A DNA stretch of 64,000 bases from Massilia timonae CCUG 45783 (lineage in GTDB: Bacteria > Pseudomonadota > Gammaproteobacteria > Burkholderiales > Burkholderiaceae_D): positions 578,554-642,553 of the forward strand of contig NZ_JH992923.1 of assembly GCF_000315425.1 (NCBI RefSeq), given 5' to 3'. Of this stretch, positions 26,571 through 35,018 are shown piece by piece. How positions within the stretch are numbered: the stretch's first letter is position 1; each line of letters begins with the position of its first letter. The position numbers and the translations under genes were made by a program. Below the pieces are notes generated by a model that saw nothing but the letters and a program-made list of their open reading frames with translations, made no database searches and was not told the origin of the DNA.

Positions 26571-26965
26571 GCCGCCTTCTCGAAAAGGGGAAGCCAGACA
26601 TCCTCGACCTGCTCGAAGCGCACGCGCACCGGCATGCCGATGTGTACCTCGGCGGGTGGGGAGCCGACGATGTTGGTGACGAAGCGCAGTCCCTGCTGGT
26701 CCGCCAGCTCGACGATGGCCACCACGTAGGGTACTTTCAGGTCGGGGCGCCAGGGCTGGTGGTTGACGGTATAGGTGAACACTGTCCCCCGGCCCGACAC
26801 CGGCCTGGGGCCGACCTCGGCGCTCAGGCACTGCGGGCACACCGGCGCCGGAGGGTGGAAGAAGCGTGCGCAGGCGTCGCAGTGGTGCATGCGCAACTCC
26901 TGCTGCGCGCCGCCTTGCCAGAAGGCGCTGTTGTCTGGAGTGAGCGCCGGGAGTTTTCTTGTCAT
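26567..26965 (-). CDS. DUF35-type Zn-ribbon/OB-fold acyl-CoA-associated protein
   Basis: A 132-residue protein with a rubredoxin-like zinc ribbon (C29-x2-C32 and C43-x2-C46) followed by an OB-fold (GRGTVFTYTVNHQPW, then PYVVAIVEL). DUF35 proteins are obligate partners of SCP-x-like thiolases/aldolases and some hydratases. The ATGA overlap with the thiolase gene supports a complex. Upstream in-frame codons extend into the divergent promoter region and are unlikely to be translated. It is divergent from the SDR at 27127. Confidence 0.88.
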   Translation of the reverse strand: MTRKLPALTPDNSAFWQGGAQQELRMHHCDACARFFHPPAPVCPQCLSAEVGPRPVSGRGTVFTYTVNHQPWRPDLKVPYVVAIVELADQQGLRFVTNIVGSPPAEVHIGMPVRVRFEQVEDVWLPLFEKAA

Positions 26966-27036
26966 GTGCTGGACTTTCGGGAAGATGCGGTGCAACTGCG
27001 ACGCTGACGCTGTCGATGCAAGGATTCTACAACTAT

Positions 27037-27063
27037 GTAGACAGAATTGGAAAATCTGTTTAA
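27037..27063. promoter_or_regulatory. 27-bp operator-like palindrome (site 5) in a divergent promoter region
   Basis: GTAGACAGAA-N7-ATCTGTTTAA sits between the divergent DUF35-thiolase operon (start 26965) and the SDR-FAH genes (start 27127). The 19-bp core is ACAGA-N9-TCTGT, as in site 1. It is placed to control both directions: about 72 bp from one start codon and 64 bp from the other. Confidence 0.55.
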
Positions 27064-27126
27064 AGTTTTCAGCAAGTTCCTGCAATTGCTGTCCGTTGCC
27101 ACCTGACCCGATCGGAAAGACCAGCC

Positions 27127-27825
27127 ATGCCTGCACCACTCGACACCCGCATCATCGTCATCACCGGCGGCTTCGGCACGCTTGGCCGCGCCGTCGCGCA
27201 GCGCCTCCATGCCGACGGCGCACGGGTCGCGCTGCTCGACCGCGCACCCGCACCCCTGAGCGGCCTGCCCGCCGGCGCGTTTGCGCTCGGCGTCGTCGAA
27301 CTGGCCGACGAACAGGCCTGCCACGCAGCTTATGGCCAGGTGCGCGAAGCGTTGGGCGGGATCGACGGCATCGTCAATGTCGCGGGCGGCTTCACCTGGG
27401 AAACCCTGGAAGGCGGCGCGCTCGCTTCCTGGGACCGCATGTACGACACCAACCTGCGCACCGCGGTGGCCAGCTGCCGCGCTGCGCTGCCGCACCTGCT
27501 GGCGCGCGGCGCCGGGCGCATCGTGAATGTCGGCGCGGCGGCGGCGCACAAGGCCGGCATGGGCATGGGCGCCTACGCTGCCTCCAAGGCCGGGGTGGCG
27601 CGGCTGACCGAAGCCCTGGCCGAGGAACTGAAAGACCGCGGCATCACCGTCAACGCGGTACTGCCGAGCATCATCGATACCCCGGCGAACCGTGCCGACA
27701 TGCCGGACGCCGACGCCAGCCGCTGGGTGGCACCAAGCCAGCTGGCGGCGGTAATCGCCTTCCTGCTGTCCGGCGACGCCTCGGCGCTGACCGGCGCCTG
27801 CATCCCGGTGAACGGCCGGGTCTAG
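27127..27825 (+). CDS. SDR-family protein
   Basis: A 232-residue SDR with cofactor motif TGGFGTLG and Y150-x3-K154 (YAASK). The usual catalytic Ser position reads Ala (NVGAAAAHKAG), so activity may be reduced or different. It is a little shorter than its SDR neighbours because of a short C-terminal region (TGACIPVNGRV). It is the first gene of a + strand operon whose promoter region holds operator site 5. The 98 bp to the FAH gene are GC-rich without a clear terminator. Confidence 0.85.
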   Translation: MPAPLDTRIIVITGGFGTLGRAVAQRLHADGARVALLDRAPAPLSGLPAGAFALGVVELADEQACHAAYGQVREALGGIDGIVNVAGGFTWETLEGGALASWDRMYDTNLRTAVASCRAALPHLLARGAGRIVNVGAAAAHKAGMGMGAYAASKAGVARLTEALAEELKDRGITVNAVLPSIIDTPANRADMPDADASRWVAPSQLAAVIAFLLSGDASALTGACIPVNGRV

Positions 27826-27923
27826 GAAGCAGGGCCGGCAAGCAGCGCGCCCGCGGGGGCGCCCGATCCACCACAAGGAGGGCCAGGCCGCCAGCGGCGG
27901 TACCGGCCCCATGGAGACAAGCA

Positions 27924-28910
27924 ATGAGACTCGTTACCTACCGTGACGAACATGGCGCAATGCGCCCCGGCGCGCTGATCGAATCGGACAGCGCCATCGT
28001 CGACCTGAGCATCGCAGCCAGGAGCACCGGTCTCGGTGCCTGGCCGGCGTTCGGCAGCATCCTGGCCCTGGTCGAGGCGGGACCGGAAGCGATGGAGGAA
28101 GCGCGCCGCATGGTGGCGCTGGCGCCGAGCGCTGCGGTGATCGAGCGCGCGTCCGTGAAACTGTGCGCCCCGATCCAGCCGCCGCCCCAGATGCGCGACT
28201 GCTCCTGTTTCGAGCTGCACCTGAAGCAGAGCTTTGCCGCAGCCCGCCGCGCGCGCGTCGCCCACCTCCCGAATCCGGAAGAAGCGCTGGCCCAGATGAG
28301 CACCCGTGCCGACGAGCGCGTGGTCGCCACCTTCAACCGCCAGCCCATCTATTACAAGTGCAACCGCTTCGCCGTCATCGGGCCTGACGAGGACGTGATC
28401 TGGCCAGCTTACAGCAAGGCGATGGACTTCGAACTCGAATTCGCCTGCTACATCGGGCGCAAGGCGAAGGACGTCCCGCGCGAGAAGGCGCGCGACTACA
28501 TCGTCGGCTACACGATCTTCAACGACATGAGCGCCCGCGATACGCAGGCGGTCGAAATGGGCGGCATGCTCGGCCCGGCCAAGAGCAAGGATTTCGACAC
28601 CGGCAACGTGATGGGGCCTTGCCTGGTCACCGTCGACGAGCTACCCGACCCATATGACCTCACCATGGTCGCACGCGTCAACGGCGAAGAGTGGGGCAGG
28701 GGATCGACGCGCGACATGCGCTGGCAGTTCGAGGACCTGATCGCCCATATCTCGCGCTCCGAAACCCTGTATCCCGGCGAAGTGCTCGGTTCGGGCACGG
28801 TGGGCAACGGCTGCGGCCTCGAGCAGCTGCGCTACCTGAAGCCGGACGACGTCATCGAGCTCGAGGTCGAGGGCATCGGCACCCTGCGCACGAGAATCCG
28901 GCTGCCCTGA
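27924..28910 (+). CDS. Fumarylacetoacetate hydrolase-family protein
   Basis: A 328-residue FAH-fold protein. The C-terminal catalytic domain shows the metal-binding acidic pair (DFELEFACYIG) and NDMSARDTQ, followed by the late SGTVGNGCGLE region. FAH-family members hydrolyse C-C bonds, decarboxylate or hydrate ring-fission products. Its N-terminal half (to residue about 120) is longer than in the second FAH protein at 36980. Start ATG 27924 has GGAGAC 5 bp upstream. It probably acts downstream of the extradiol dioxygenase. Confidence 0.86.
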   Translation: MRLVTYRDEHGAMRPGALIESDSAIVDLSIAARSTGLGAWPAFGSILALVEAGPEAMEEARRMVALAPSAAVIERASVKLCAPIQPPPQMRDCSCFELHLKQSFAAARRARVAHLPNPEEALAQMSTRADERVVATFNRQPIYYKCNRFAVIGPDEDVIWPAYSKAMDFELEFACYIGRKAKDVPREKARDYIVGYTIFNDMSARDTQAVEMGGMLGPAKSKDFDTGNVMGPCLVTVDELPDPYDLTMVARVNGEEWGRGSTRDMRWQFEDLIAHISRSETLYPGEVLGSGTVGNGCGLEQLRYLKPDDVIELEVEGIGTLRTRIRLP

Positions 28911-28988
28911 GCGGCACTGCAACAGTCACGCCGGTGCTACCTGCCGCAGAGCGGGGGCGCCGCTTCCACGACCTAACAGGAGACAATC

Positions 28989-30254
28989 ATGGTCGCAACA
29001 AAGAACGGCGCGGCGATCGACTTCGCCGAGTTCAAGCAATCCTGGCGCGTACTGCTGCTTGCCATCACTGGCATCATGATCAGCATTAACGCCGCCCTGC
29101 TGTACGGCTTCGGCGTGCTGGTGATCCCGCTGCAGGCCGAATTCGGCTGGGAGCGCCCGGCGCTGCAGGCGGCGATCAGCTTCCTGTTCGGCGGCGCGGT
29201 GGTCGGCCTGCAGCTGGTCGGCTGGCTCAACCTGCGCTTCGGCATCAAGCGTGTCACCGTGGTGTCGCTGCTGACGATGGCGCTCGGCTACCTGGCCACG
29301 ACCCAGATCGGCGGTTCGGTGTGGACCCTGTACGCGGCATTCTTTTTGCTGCCGATCGTGGGCATGGGCGCGCTGGCCGTGACCTGGACCCAGCTGCTCA
29401 ACCTCTGGTTCCTGCGCAACCGCGGCCTGGCGCTGGCGCTGGGCCTGTCCGGTACCGGCATCACGGCCGCGGTCACGCCGCCGCTGTTTGCATGGGGCGT
29501 GGCGAACTGGGGCTGGCAGGCGCCCTTCGTCATCCTGGCGCTGGTCAATGTCGTGATCGGCATTCCGCTCACACTCGCCTGGTTCCGGCTGCCGGAGACG
29601 GCAGCCGCTGCCAAACCGGGGACCGCCGCAGCGGCCCCGCTCACGGGAATGGCCTTCCGAGAGGCGCTGGCCTCGCCCAAGTACTGGATCTGCAACCTGG
29701 CCTTGTGCCTGGTCGTCTCGGCCGTGATGGGTGTCGTCACGAGCACTGTGCCGATGCTGCGCGACCGTGGGCTGGATGCCGGCGCGGCCGCCCAGGTGTT
29801 CGCCTGGTTCGGCATCGCGCTGGTGCTGGGCCGCCTGGTGGTCGGCTACCTGCTCGACCGCCTGTGGCCGCCGGGCGTGGCAGCCGTCAGCCTGGCGCTG
29901 CCTGCGATCGGCACCATGATCTTCCTGTCCGGGAACGACGATATCGCCATGCTCAGCCTCGCGGCGGCGCTTGCGGGACTCGGCGCCGGCGCCGAATTCG
30001 ACATCGCCGCCTTCCTGATGGCGCGCTATTTCGGGCTGAAGGACTACGGGCGCATCTTCGGCCTGCACCAGGGCTTGATCACGGTGGCATCGGCCGGCGC
30101 ACCGCTGGCCTTCGCCGCGATGTTCAGCGCCACCGGCGGCTACGGGGCCATGCTCACCTACTGCACCGCCAGTACGCTCGCCGGCGCCGCCATGCTCTTG
30201 ACGCTGGGCCGCGGTCCCCGGGCTGCGGTGCAGCCGCAGGCCGCGCGCGCCTGA
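28989..30254 (+). CDS. MFS transporter, oxalate/formate-monocarboxylate type
   Basis: A 421-residue 12-helix major facilitator. The N-terminal half (GVLVIPLQAEFGWERPALQA) and KDYGRIFGLHQG in the second half fit the OFA/monocarboxylate group, which moves organic anions. It has a GGAGAC site before the ATG. Directly after the stop is a strong GC hairpin (30260-30279). It probably imports an aromatic or aliphatic acid. Confidence 0.85.
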   Translation: MVATKNGAAIDFAEFKQSWRVLLLAITGIMISINAALLYGFGVLVIPLQAEFGWERPALQAAISFLFGGAVVGLQLVGWLNLRFGIKRVTVVSLLTMALGYLATTQIGGSVWTLYAAFFLLPIVGMGALAVTWTQLLNLWFLRNRGLALALGLSGTGITAAVTPPLFAWGVANWGWQAPFVILALVNVVIGIPLTLAWFRLPETAAAAKPGTAAAAPLTGMAFREALASPKYWICNLALCLVVSAVMGVVTSTVPMLRDRGLDAGAAAQVFAWFGIALVLGRLVVGYLLDRLWPPGVAAVSLALPAIGTMIFLSGNDDIAMLSLAAALAGLGAGAEFDIAAFLMARYFGLKDYGRIFGLHQGLITVASAGAPLAFAAMFSATGGYGAMLTYCTASTLAGAAMLLTLGRGPRAAVQPQAARA

Positions 30255-30259
30255 CCTGC

Positions 30260-30279
30260 CGGGCCCCCAACGGGGCCCG
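30260..30279 (+). terminator. GC-rich hairpin after the MFS gene
   Basis: A perfect 8-bp stem, CGGGCCCC and GGGGCCCG, closes a CAAC tetraloop. There is no clean U run after it (ACTCCATCTTGT), so it may be a weak terminator, or an RNA-processing or stabilising element between the MFS and reductase cistrons. Confidence 0.45.
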
Positions 30280-30304
30280 CACTCCATCTTGTAAGGAAAC
30301 CAAC

Positions 30305-31537
30305 ATGTCGCTTCAATCCGTAGTGATTGCCGGCGCCGGGCACGCCGGCGTACAGGTGGCGCTGTCCCTGCGCCAGGAAGGCTATGCGGGGCGCATCGCC
30401 CTGGTCAACGACGAACCCTGGCTGCCCTACCAGCGCCCGCCGCTGTCGAAGGCCTTCCTGCTGGGGAAGATCAGTGCGACGGCGATGCAGTTCCGCCCCG
30501 AGGAGTTCTACACCGAGCAGCGCATCGAGCTGCTGGCCGACCGGGGGATGGCGATCGACCGCCAGAACCGGCGGCTGGTGCTGGCCTCCGGCGCGGCGCT
30601 CGACTACGACCACCTGGTGCTGGCCACCGGCGCCCACAATCGCCCTTTGAGCGTGCCCGGGGCAGGCCTGTCGGGCGTGTTCGGGATCAAGACGCGGGCC
30701 GATGCCGACGCGGTGGCGCCGCTGCTCAAGATGGCGCGCCGGGTGGTCGTCATCGGCGCCGGCTTCATCGGCCTGGAGTTCGCCGCGGTGGCGGCGGCCG
30801 AAGGGGCAGCGGTCGAGGTGCTGGAGCTGGGCGAACGGCCCATGGCGCGCGCCATCTCGCCGCAGATGTCCGAGGTGTTCCGCAACGCCCACGAAAGCTG
30901 GGGCGTGCATTTCAACTTCCGCAGCGCAGTATCGGAAATCGAGGGCGACAACGGCAGGGCGGTGGCGGTCATCACGGCCGACGGACGGCGTTTGCCGGCC
31001 GACCTGGTCGTGTACGGGATCGGCGTGGTGCCGAACGTAACGCTCGCGCTGGAAGCGGGACTGAACATCGACAACGGCATCAAGGTGAGCGCCAGCCTCT
31101 TGACTTCCGACCCGAACATCTCCGCGCTCGGCGATGTCGCGGCCTTCCCCTGCCTGCAGAACGGGTCGCAGCTGACCCGGCTCGAATCGGTGCAGAACGC
31201 CTGCGACCAGGGCAAGCTGATCGCCGCGCGGCTGGTGGGCAAGCCCGCTCCGTATACCGCCTTGCCGTGGTTCTGGACCGACCAGGGCAGCCTGAAGCTC
31301 CAGATCGCCGGCCTGGCGCTGTGCGCCGACAACCATGTGGTCCTTGGGGATCCGGCCGCCGGCCAGGTGTCGGTCCTGTGCTTCCGCGGCGAGCAGCTGC
31401 TGGCAGTGGAGTCGTGCTGCCGCGCGGGCGACCACATGGCGGCGCGCAAGATCCTGTCGCGCCCGCCCGCGCTCACCCCGGCGGTGGCGGCCGCGCCCGG
31501 CTTCGACCTGAAGGAATGGGAGGTGGCCAACCGCTGA
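30305..31537 (+). CDS. FAD-dependent NAD(P)H:ferredoxin reductase
   Basis: A 410-residue reductase of the putidaredoxin/rhodocoxin reductase type. It has an FAD-binding GAGHAG near the N-terminus, YQRPPLSK, a second nucleotide-binding GAGFIGLE near residue 155, and the FAD-contacting ALGDVAAF. It reduces a ferredoxin that serves P450 or Rieske oxygenases. It is the only such reductase in the window, so it may be shared by the P450 and both Rieske systems. It is placed 50 bp after the MFS gene. Confidence 0.92.
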   Translation: MSLQSVVIAGAGHAGVQVALSLRQEGYAGRIALVNDEPWLPYQRPPLSKAFLLGKISATAMQFRPEEFYTEQRIELLADRGMAIDRQNRRLVLASGAALDYDHLVLATGAHNRPLSVPGAGLSGVFGIKTRADADAVAPLLKMARRVVVIGAGFIGLEFAAVAAAEGAAVEVLELGERPMARAISPQMSEVFRNAHESWGVHFNFRSAVSEIEGDNGRAVAVITADGRRLPADLVVYGIGVVPNVTLALEAGLNIDNGIKVSASLLTSDPNISALGDVAAFPCLQNGSQLTRLESVQNACDQGKLIAARLVGKPAPYTALPWFWTDQGSLKLQIAGLALCADNHVVLGDPAAGQVSVLCFRGEQLLAVESCCRAGDHMAARKILSRPPALTPAVAAAPGFDLKEWEVANR

Positions 31538-31629
31538 TGCATGCAGTTTGCCTGCCCATGCCATGCCGCAGGCCCAAGGCTCGTCGAATCACACTATTCC
31601 AACAACAAGCAGAGAAAGTGGAGACAAAC

Positions 31630-33261
31630 GTGAGCAATCAATCCGTATCGGAAGTCCCGGGCGTTCCCTGTTCCCTCGTGCTGGCGGCGGCCCTGTTGTC
31701 GGCCTGTGGGGGCGATGGCAAGGACGCGCCAGTGGCGCAGGTGCCATCGACCCGGCCTCTGGCGCCTGTCCTGTCCTGCAGCACCAGCAGCCTGCAGGCG
31801 GGCGCCGCCGGCGCGACCCTGACTGCGGCTTCCCTGGTCACCGCATCCAACGGCGCCTCTTACTGCCGTGTCGACGGCCATGTCACCACGCAAGGCCCGG
31901 CGGCTACCAGCAATCAGGTCAGGTTCGTTGTGGCCATGCCGCAGTCGTTCAAGGCGCGCTACTTCTTCGCAGGCGAAGGCGGCTCCGCCGGATTCATTCC
32001 TGCGCCCGACGAGAAACTGCTGGCCGAGGGCTACGCGTTTGCCGGGAGCGATGCCGGTAGTCCAACGCCCGGGCTGAACTGGATGTTCGCCGCCGACCGG
32101 ACCAAGGCCACGGATTACGACCAGCGCGGCGTGCATGTCAGCTCCGCCGCCACGCAATCCCTGGTGAGCGCCTACTATGGCCTGAAGGATGCCGCCAACG
32201 CCAACCGCAAGATGTACCGCTATTTCGATGGCTGCTCCGGCGGCGGGCGCATGGGCCTCGTGGCAGCCTCCATCTACCCGGACGATTTCGACGGCGTGGT
32301 CGTGGGGGCGCCCGGCCTCAACGTGAACAACCAGGTGATGTTCGGCAAGGTGAGCAAGTACCTGATCGACCATCCCGATGCCTGGATCTCGCCAACGCAG
32401 CTGCAAGCACTTGACGCCGCACTGTTGCAGAAATTCGACGGGGCCGACGGTGCCGTCGATGGCCTGATCTCCGACCCGGGCAAGGTATCCATCGACGCGT
32501 CGATGTGGGCCTTGTTCACCCCGGCCCAGCAGGGATTGCTGCGCATCGTGGTGGACGGGATGGACGACTTTGGACAGACCTATCCCGGCTTCACGCTGGG
32601 GAACCCGAACGGGTGGACCGCCTTCATGTTCGGCACCACGCCTCCGCCGTGGTCGATGAATCCGGCGGACGGGCGCCTGCCGCCTGCCAGCTACCTGGTC
32701 TTCGATACGACCTCGCGCGGCATGTTCGGCCCGACCTACGACTTTGCCACGCGATTCAGTTTTGCCGACAGCCTCGACGTCAATGGCTGGAACGCAATGT
32801 ACAAGAACGTCTACCCCGCATCGGGAAACATCAAGGTGGCCAACCTGAACCCCTTCTTCCAGCGCGGCGGCAAGATGTTGTTCTGGCATGGCACGGCCGA
32901 CAATGGCATCTCCCTGACCGACACCCGGCGCTTCTACGCTGACCTGGCCGCGGCGCAGGGTGGGCAGGCCAAGTTGTCCCAGATGGCCCAACTGTTCGAA
33001 GTGCCCGGTACGCAGCACTGCGGTGGCGGCATCGGTGCGCAGGACGTAGCGGCCCAGGCGCTGCCGGCGCTGGTCGACTGGGTGGAAAATGGAAAGGCGC
33101 CGGCCCAGTTGATCGGCAACCGCGCAGCCGGTGCCGCACTCCCGGCGCGCAGTTTCCTGCTCTGTCCGTCTCCGCAACGCGCGGTATTCCGTGGCGGGGT
33201 AGCGAACCCGGGCGGCCTGGACGTCAACAATGCGGCGAATTGGGACTGCAAGTCATCCTGA
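31630..33261 (+). CDS. Tannase/feruloyl esterase-family lipoprotein
   Basis: A 543-residue secreted esterase. A signal peptide ends in a lipobox (LLSAC), so it is probably a lipoprotein. The family's CS-D-HC arrangement is complete: C202-S203 in the nucleophile elbow DGCSGGGR, D424 (GTADNG) and H463-C464 (TQHCGGG). It should hydrolyse an aromatic or polyphenolic ester outside the cytoplasm. I chose GTG 31630 because GGAGAC precedes it by 5 bp and the signal peptide begins here; the long upstream frame extension overlaps the reductase gene. It may release the acid that the pathway degrades. Confidence 0.87.
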   Translation: MSNQSVSEVPGVPCSLVLAAALLSACGGDGKDAPVAQVPSTRPLAPVLSCSTSSLQAGAAGATLTAASLVTASNGASYCRVDGHVTTQGPAATSNQVRFVVAMPQSFKARYFFAGEGGSAGFIPAPDEKLLAEGYAFAGSDAGSPTPGLNWMFAADRTKATDYDQRGVHVSSAATQSLVSAYYGLKDAANANRKMYRYFDGCSGGGRMGLVAASIYPDDFDGVVVGAPGLNVNNQVMFGKVSKYLIDHPDAWISPTQLQALDAALLQKFDGADGAVDGLISDPGKVSIDASMWALFTPAQQGLLRIVVDGMDDFGQTYPGFTLGNPNGWTAFMFGTTPPPWSMNPADGRLPPASYLVFDTTSRGMFGPTYDFATRFSFADSLDVNGWNAMYKNVYPASGNIKVANLNPFFQRGGKMLFWHGTADNGISLTDTRRFYADLAAAQGGQAKLSQMAQLFEVPGTQHCGGGIGAQDVAAQALPALVDWVENGKAPAQLIGNRAAGAALPARSFLLCPSPQRAVFRGGVANPGGLDVNNAANWDCKSS

Positions 33262-33276
33262 ATGAGGCGCGCATGC

Positions 33277-33306
33277 AGCCGTCCTGGGCGCATGCGCGGG
33301 ACGGCT
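33277..33306. terminator. Hairpin between convergent genes
   Basis: Perfect 8-bp arms AGCCGTCC and GGACGGCT enclose a loop that itself contains the 10-bp palindrome GCGCATGCGC. It lies between the stop of the esterase gene and the stop of the convergent DUF2889 gene, where a bidirectional terminator is expected. No U tract is obvious. Confidence 0.5.
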
Positions 33307-33310
33307 AACT

Positions 33311-34078
33311 TCAGGCAGATCCTTCGGGAACAGTGGCGCTGTCGAAGTCGGCGAGCCAGGCCTGGTCGTCGCCGCACAGCGCCTCCGGCTTTTCCGTGAA
33401 GTCCCAGGTCGAGCCGACCATGCGGATCGCCTGGGGCGCCCGGTGTGGCTGCTGCGCGTAGCAGCGGCCTGTCAGGTGGGCATGAGGTTCCTTGTCGATG
33501 TCTTTCAGCCGGCCCAGGGAAATCAGCGCACAGCGGCGCAGCACCAGCGCCGCTTCCGCTTCCTCGGCGGGGAGGGTGCCCAGGGCCCAGCGCGCCATGC
33601 CCTGGCGCATGTCGATGCCGGTATAGGGATCGGGCCCGAGGATGGTGCTGTTCTCGACCGACCAGTCGAGCAGCAGCCGGCCATCGCGTTCGAGAAAGGC
33701 ATGGGTACAGCCATCGATGTGGCGCGGAATCTCGATGTCGTAGCGCCGCGCGCAATCGCCACGCGCGGCGGCGGCGACGGCCAGGCCGGCAAGGTCGAAC
33801 ATGTGGGTGCACTGCTGGGTCGCATCGGTGTAGAGGTTGACCGAATGTGCGATGTCGTCCAGGCGCATGCCGGCCAGACGCTGCAGTTCCGGCGCTGCGC
33901 CCGGGCAGGCGGTGAACGGGTGGCGTGGCGCTTCTCCGCGCACCGCGGTCACTTGTCCGCCCTGGTGGTCGACCACGACGCGGAAGTGGTGGAAGTCATC
34001 CTCCAGTACGGCGCGTACCTGTCCGCCCTGGCGGTCATGGCGGCCCGCCATTTCGATTCGCCTGCGAAAACGCTGCAT
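33311..34078 (-). CDS. DUF2889 domain protein
   Basis: A 255-residue protein matching DUF2889: it starts MQRFRRRIEMAG and shows LEDDFHHFRVVV, FTACPGAAPELQRL, and CTHMFDLAGLA. The function of this family is unknown; members recur beside aromatic and terpenoid degradation genes. The several conserved His, Cys and Asp residues could bind metal (inference). It is divergent from the SDR-TetR operon and shares operator site 6 with it. I chose the start at the conserved MQRFRRR; codons upstream run into the promoter. Confidence 0.82.
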   Translation of the reverse strand: MQRFRRRIEMAGRHDRQGGQVRAVLEDDFHHFRVVVDHQGGQVTAVRGEAPRHPFTACPGAAPELQRLAGMRLDDIAHSVNLYTDATQQCTHMFDLAGLAVAAAARGDCARRYDIEIPRHIDGCTHAFLERDGRLLLDWSVENSTILGPDPYTGIDMRQGMARWALGTLPAEEAEAALVLRRCALISLGRLKDIDKEPHAHLTGRCYAQQPHRAPQAIRMVGSTWDFTEKPEALCGDDQAWLADFDSATVPEGSA

Positions 34079-34111
34079 GTGTAATTCCTGGTATGGGTTG
34101 TTGGCACTAAT

Positions 34112-34138
34112 GTGTACAATAACAGAAAATCTGTATAA
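34112..34138. promoter_or_regulatory. 27-bp operator-like palindrome (site 6) in the DUF2889/SDR-TetR divergent region
   Basis: GTGTACAATA-N7-ATCTGTATAA lies between the divergent starts 34078 and 34179. The right end with the next base reads TATAAG, a good -10 for the + strand, 16 bp after GTGTAC. The spacer adds an inner perfect repeat ACAGA-N3-TCTGT. Because the TetR gene is the second cistron of the + strand operon, this copy would give autoregulation. Confidence 0.6.
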
Positions 34139-34178
34139 GAACCTATGTGGGCATATGTTCGATAACGAGGAGACTAGC

Positions 34179-34979
34179 GTGGGACTGTTGAATGACAAGG
34201 TGGCTTTGATTACCGGTGCCGGCGGCGGCATCGGGCGCGGCGTGGCACGCCGCTTCGCGCGCGAAGGCGCCGCGGTGGTGATTGCCGAGATCGACCGCGA
34301 CAGCGGCGCCCAGGTGGCGCGCGAGGTCGAGGAGCTGGGCGGACGGGCGCTGTTCGTGCACACCGACGTGCTGCGCAAGGAATCGGTGCTGGCCGCGATT
34401 GACGCGGCGGTGGCGCGTTTCGGCGGCCTCGACATCCTGGTCAACAACGCCTTCGTGCCGACCCCGAACATCCTCCTCGAGGACAAGACCGACGAGATGC
34501 TCGACCAGACCTTGACCTCGACCATCAAGGCGGCCTGGTGGGCGATGCGCGCGGCCCTGCCGCACATGCGCGCGCGCGGCGGCGGCAAGATCGTCAACTT
34601 CTATTCGATCGACGTCGAGCTGGGCGCCTGGCTGCATGCCGACTACAACACCGGCAAGGCCGGCATCGTCGGCTTGACCCGCAGCGCGGCGGCCGAGTGG
34701 GGGCGCTTCAACATCACCGTCAATGCGATCGCGCCGACCGCGATGGGGGCCACCTTCCACAAGCTGGCGGCCGAGAACCCGGGATTCGCCGAACGGGCGG
34801 CCGCCATGCGTCCGCTCGGACGCTGCGGCGACCCGGAAGAGGACATCGGGCCGGTGGTGGTGTTCCTGTCCAGCGACATGTCGCGCTACGTGACCGGGGA
34901 ATCCTTCCACGTGGACGGAGGCTTGCACCTGCCCGGCTACAACTCGAGACCGGCCAACGTGCCGGTGCGGGAAACTTAG
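34179..34979 (+). CDS. SDR-family oxidoreductase
   Basis: A 266-residue classical SDR with TGAGGGIG, NNAF, catalytic Ser (NFYSIDVE) and Tyr-Lys (YNTGK), and DGG near the C-terminus. I chose GTG 34179 because GAGGAGAC lies 4 bp upstream; an in-frame ATG at 34155 lacks a ribosome binding site and adds 8 residues. It is the first gene of an operon with the TetR regulator 39 bp downstream. Confidence 0.87.
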   Translation: MGLLNDKVALITGAGGGIGRGVARRFAREGAAVVIAEIDRDSGAQVAREVEELGGRALFVHTDVLRKESVLAAIDAAVARFGGLDILVNNAFVPTPNILLEDKTDEMLDQTLTSTIKAAWWAMRAALPHMRARGGGKIVNFYSIDVELGAWLHADYNTGKAGIVGLTRSAAAEWGRFNITVNAIAPTAMGATFHKLAAENPGFAERAAAMRPLGRCGDPEEDIGPVVVFLSSDMSRYVTGESFHVDGGLHLPGYNSRPANVPVRET

Positions 34980-35018
34980 AAGCCGCCACGGGCGGCGATT
35001 CACAGGAAAGCACCAATC

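Noticed and set aside
31267..31629. N-terminal extension of the esterase frame into the reductase gene
   Set aside because: The signal peptide and lipobox begin after GTG 31630, which has a good GGAGAC site.
34155..34178. ATG 34155 as start of the SDR gene
   Set aside because: No ribosome binding site; GTG 34179 follows GAGGAGAC at 4 bp.
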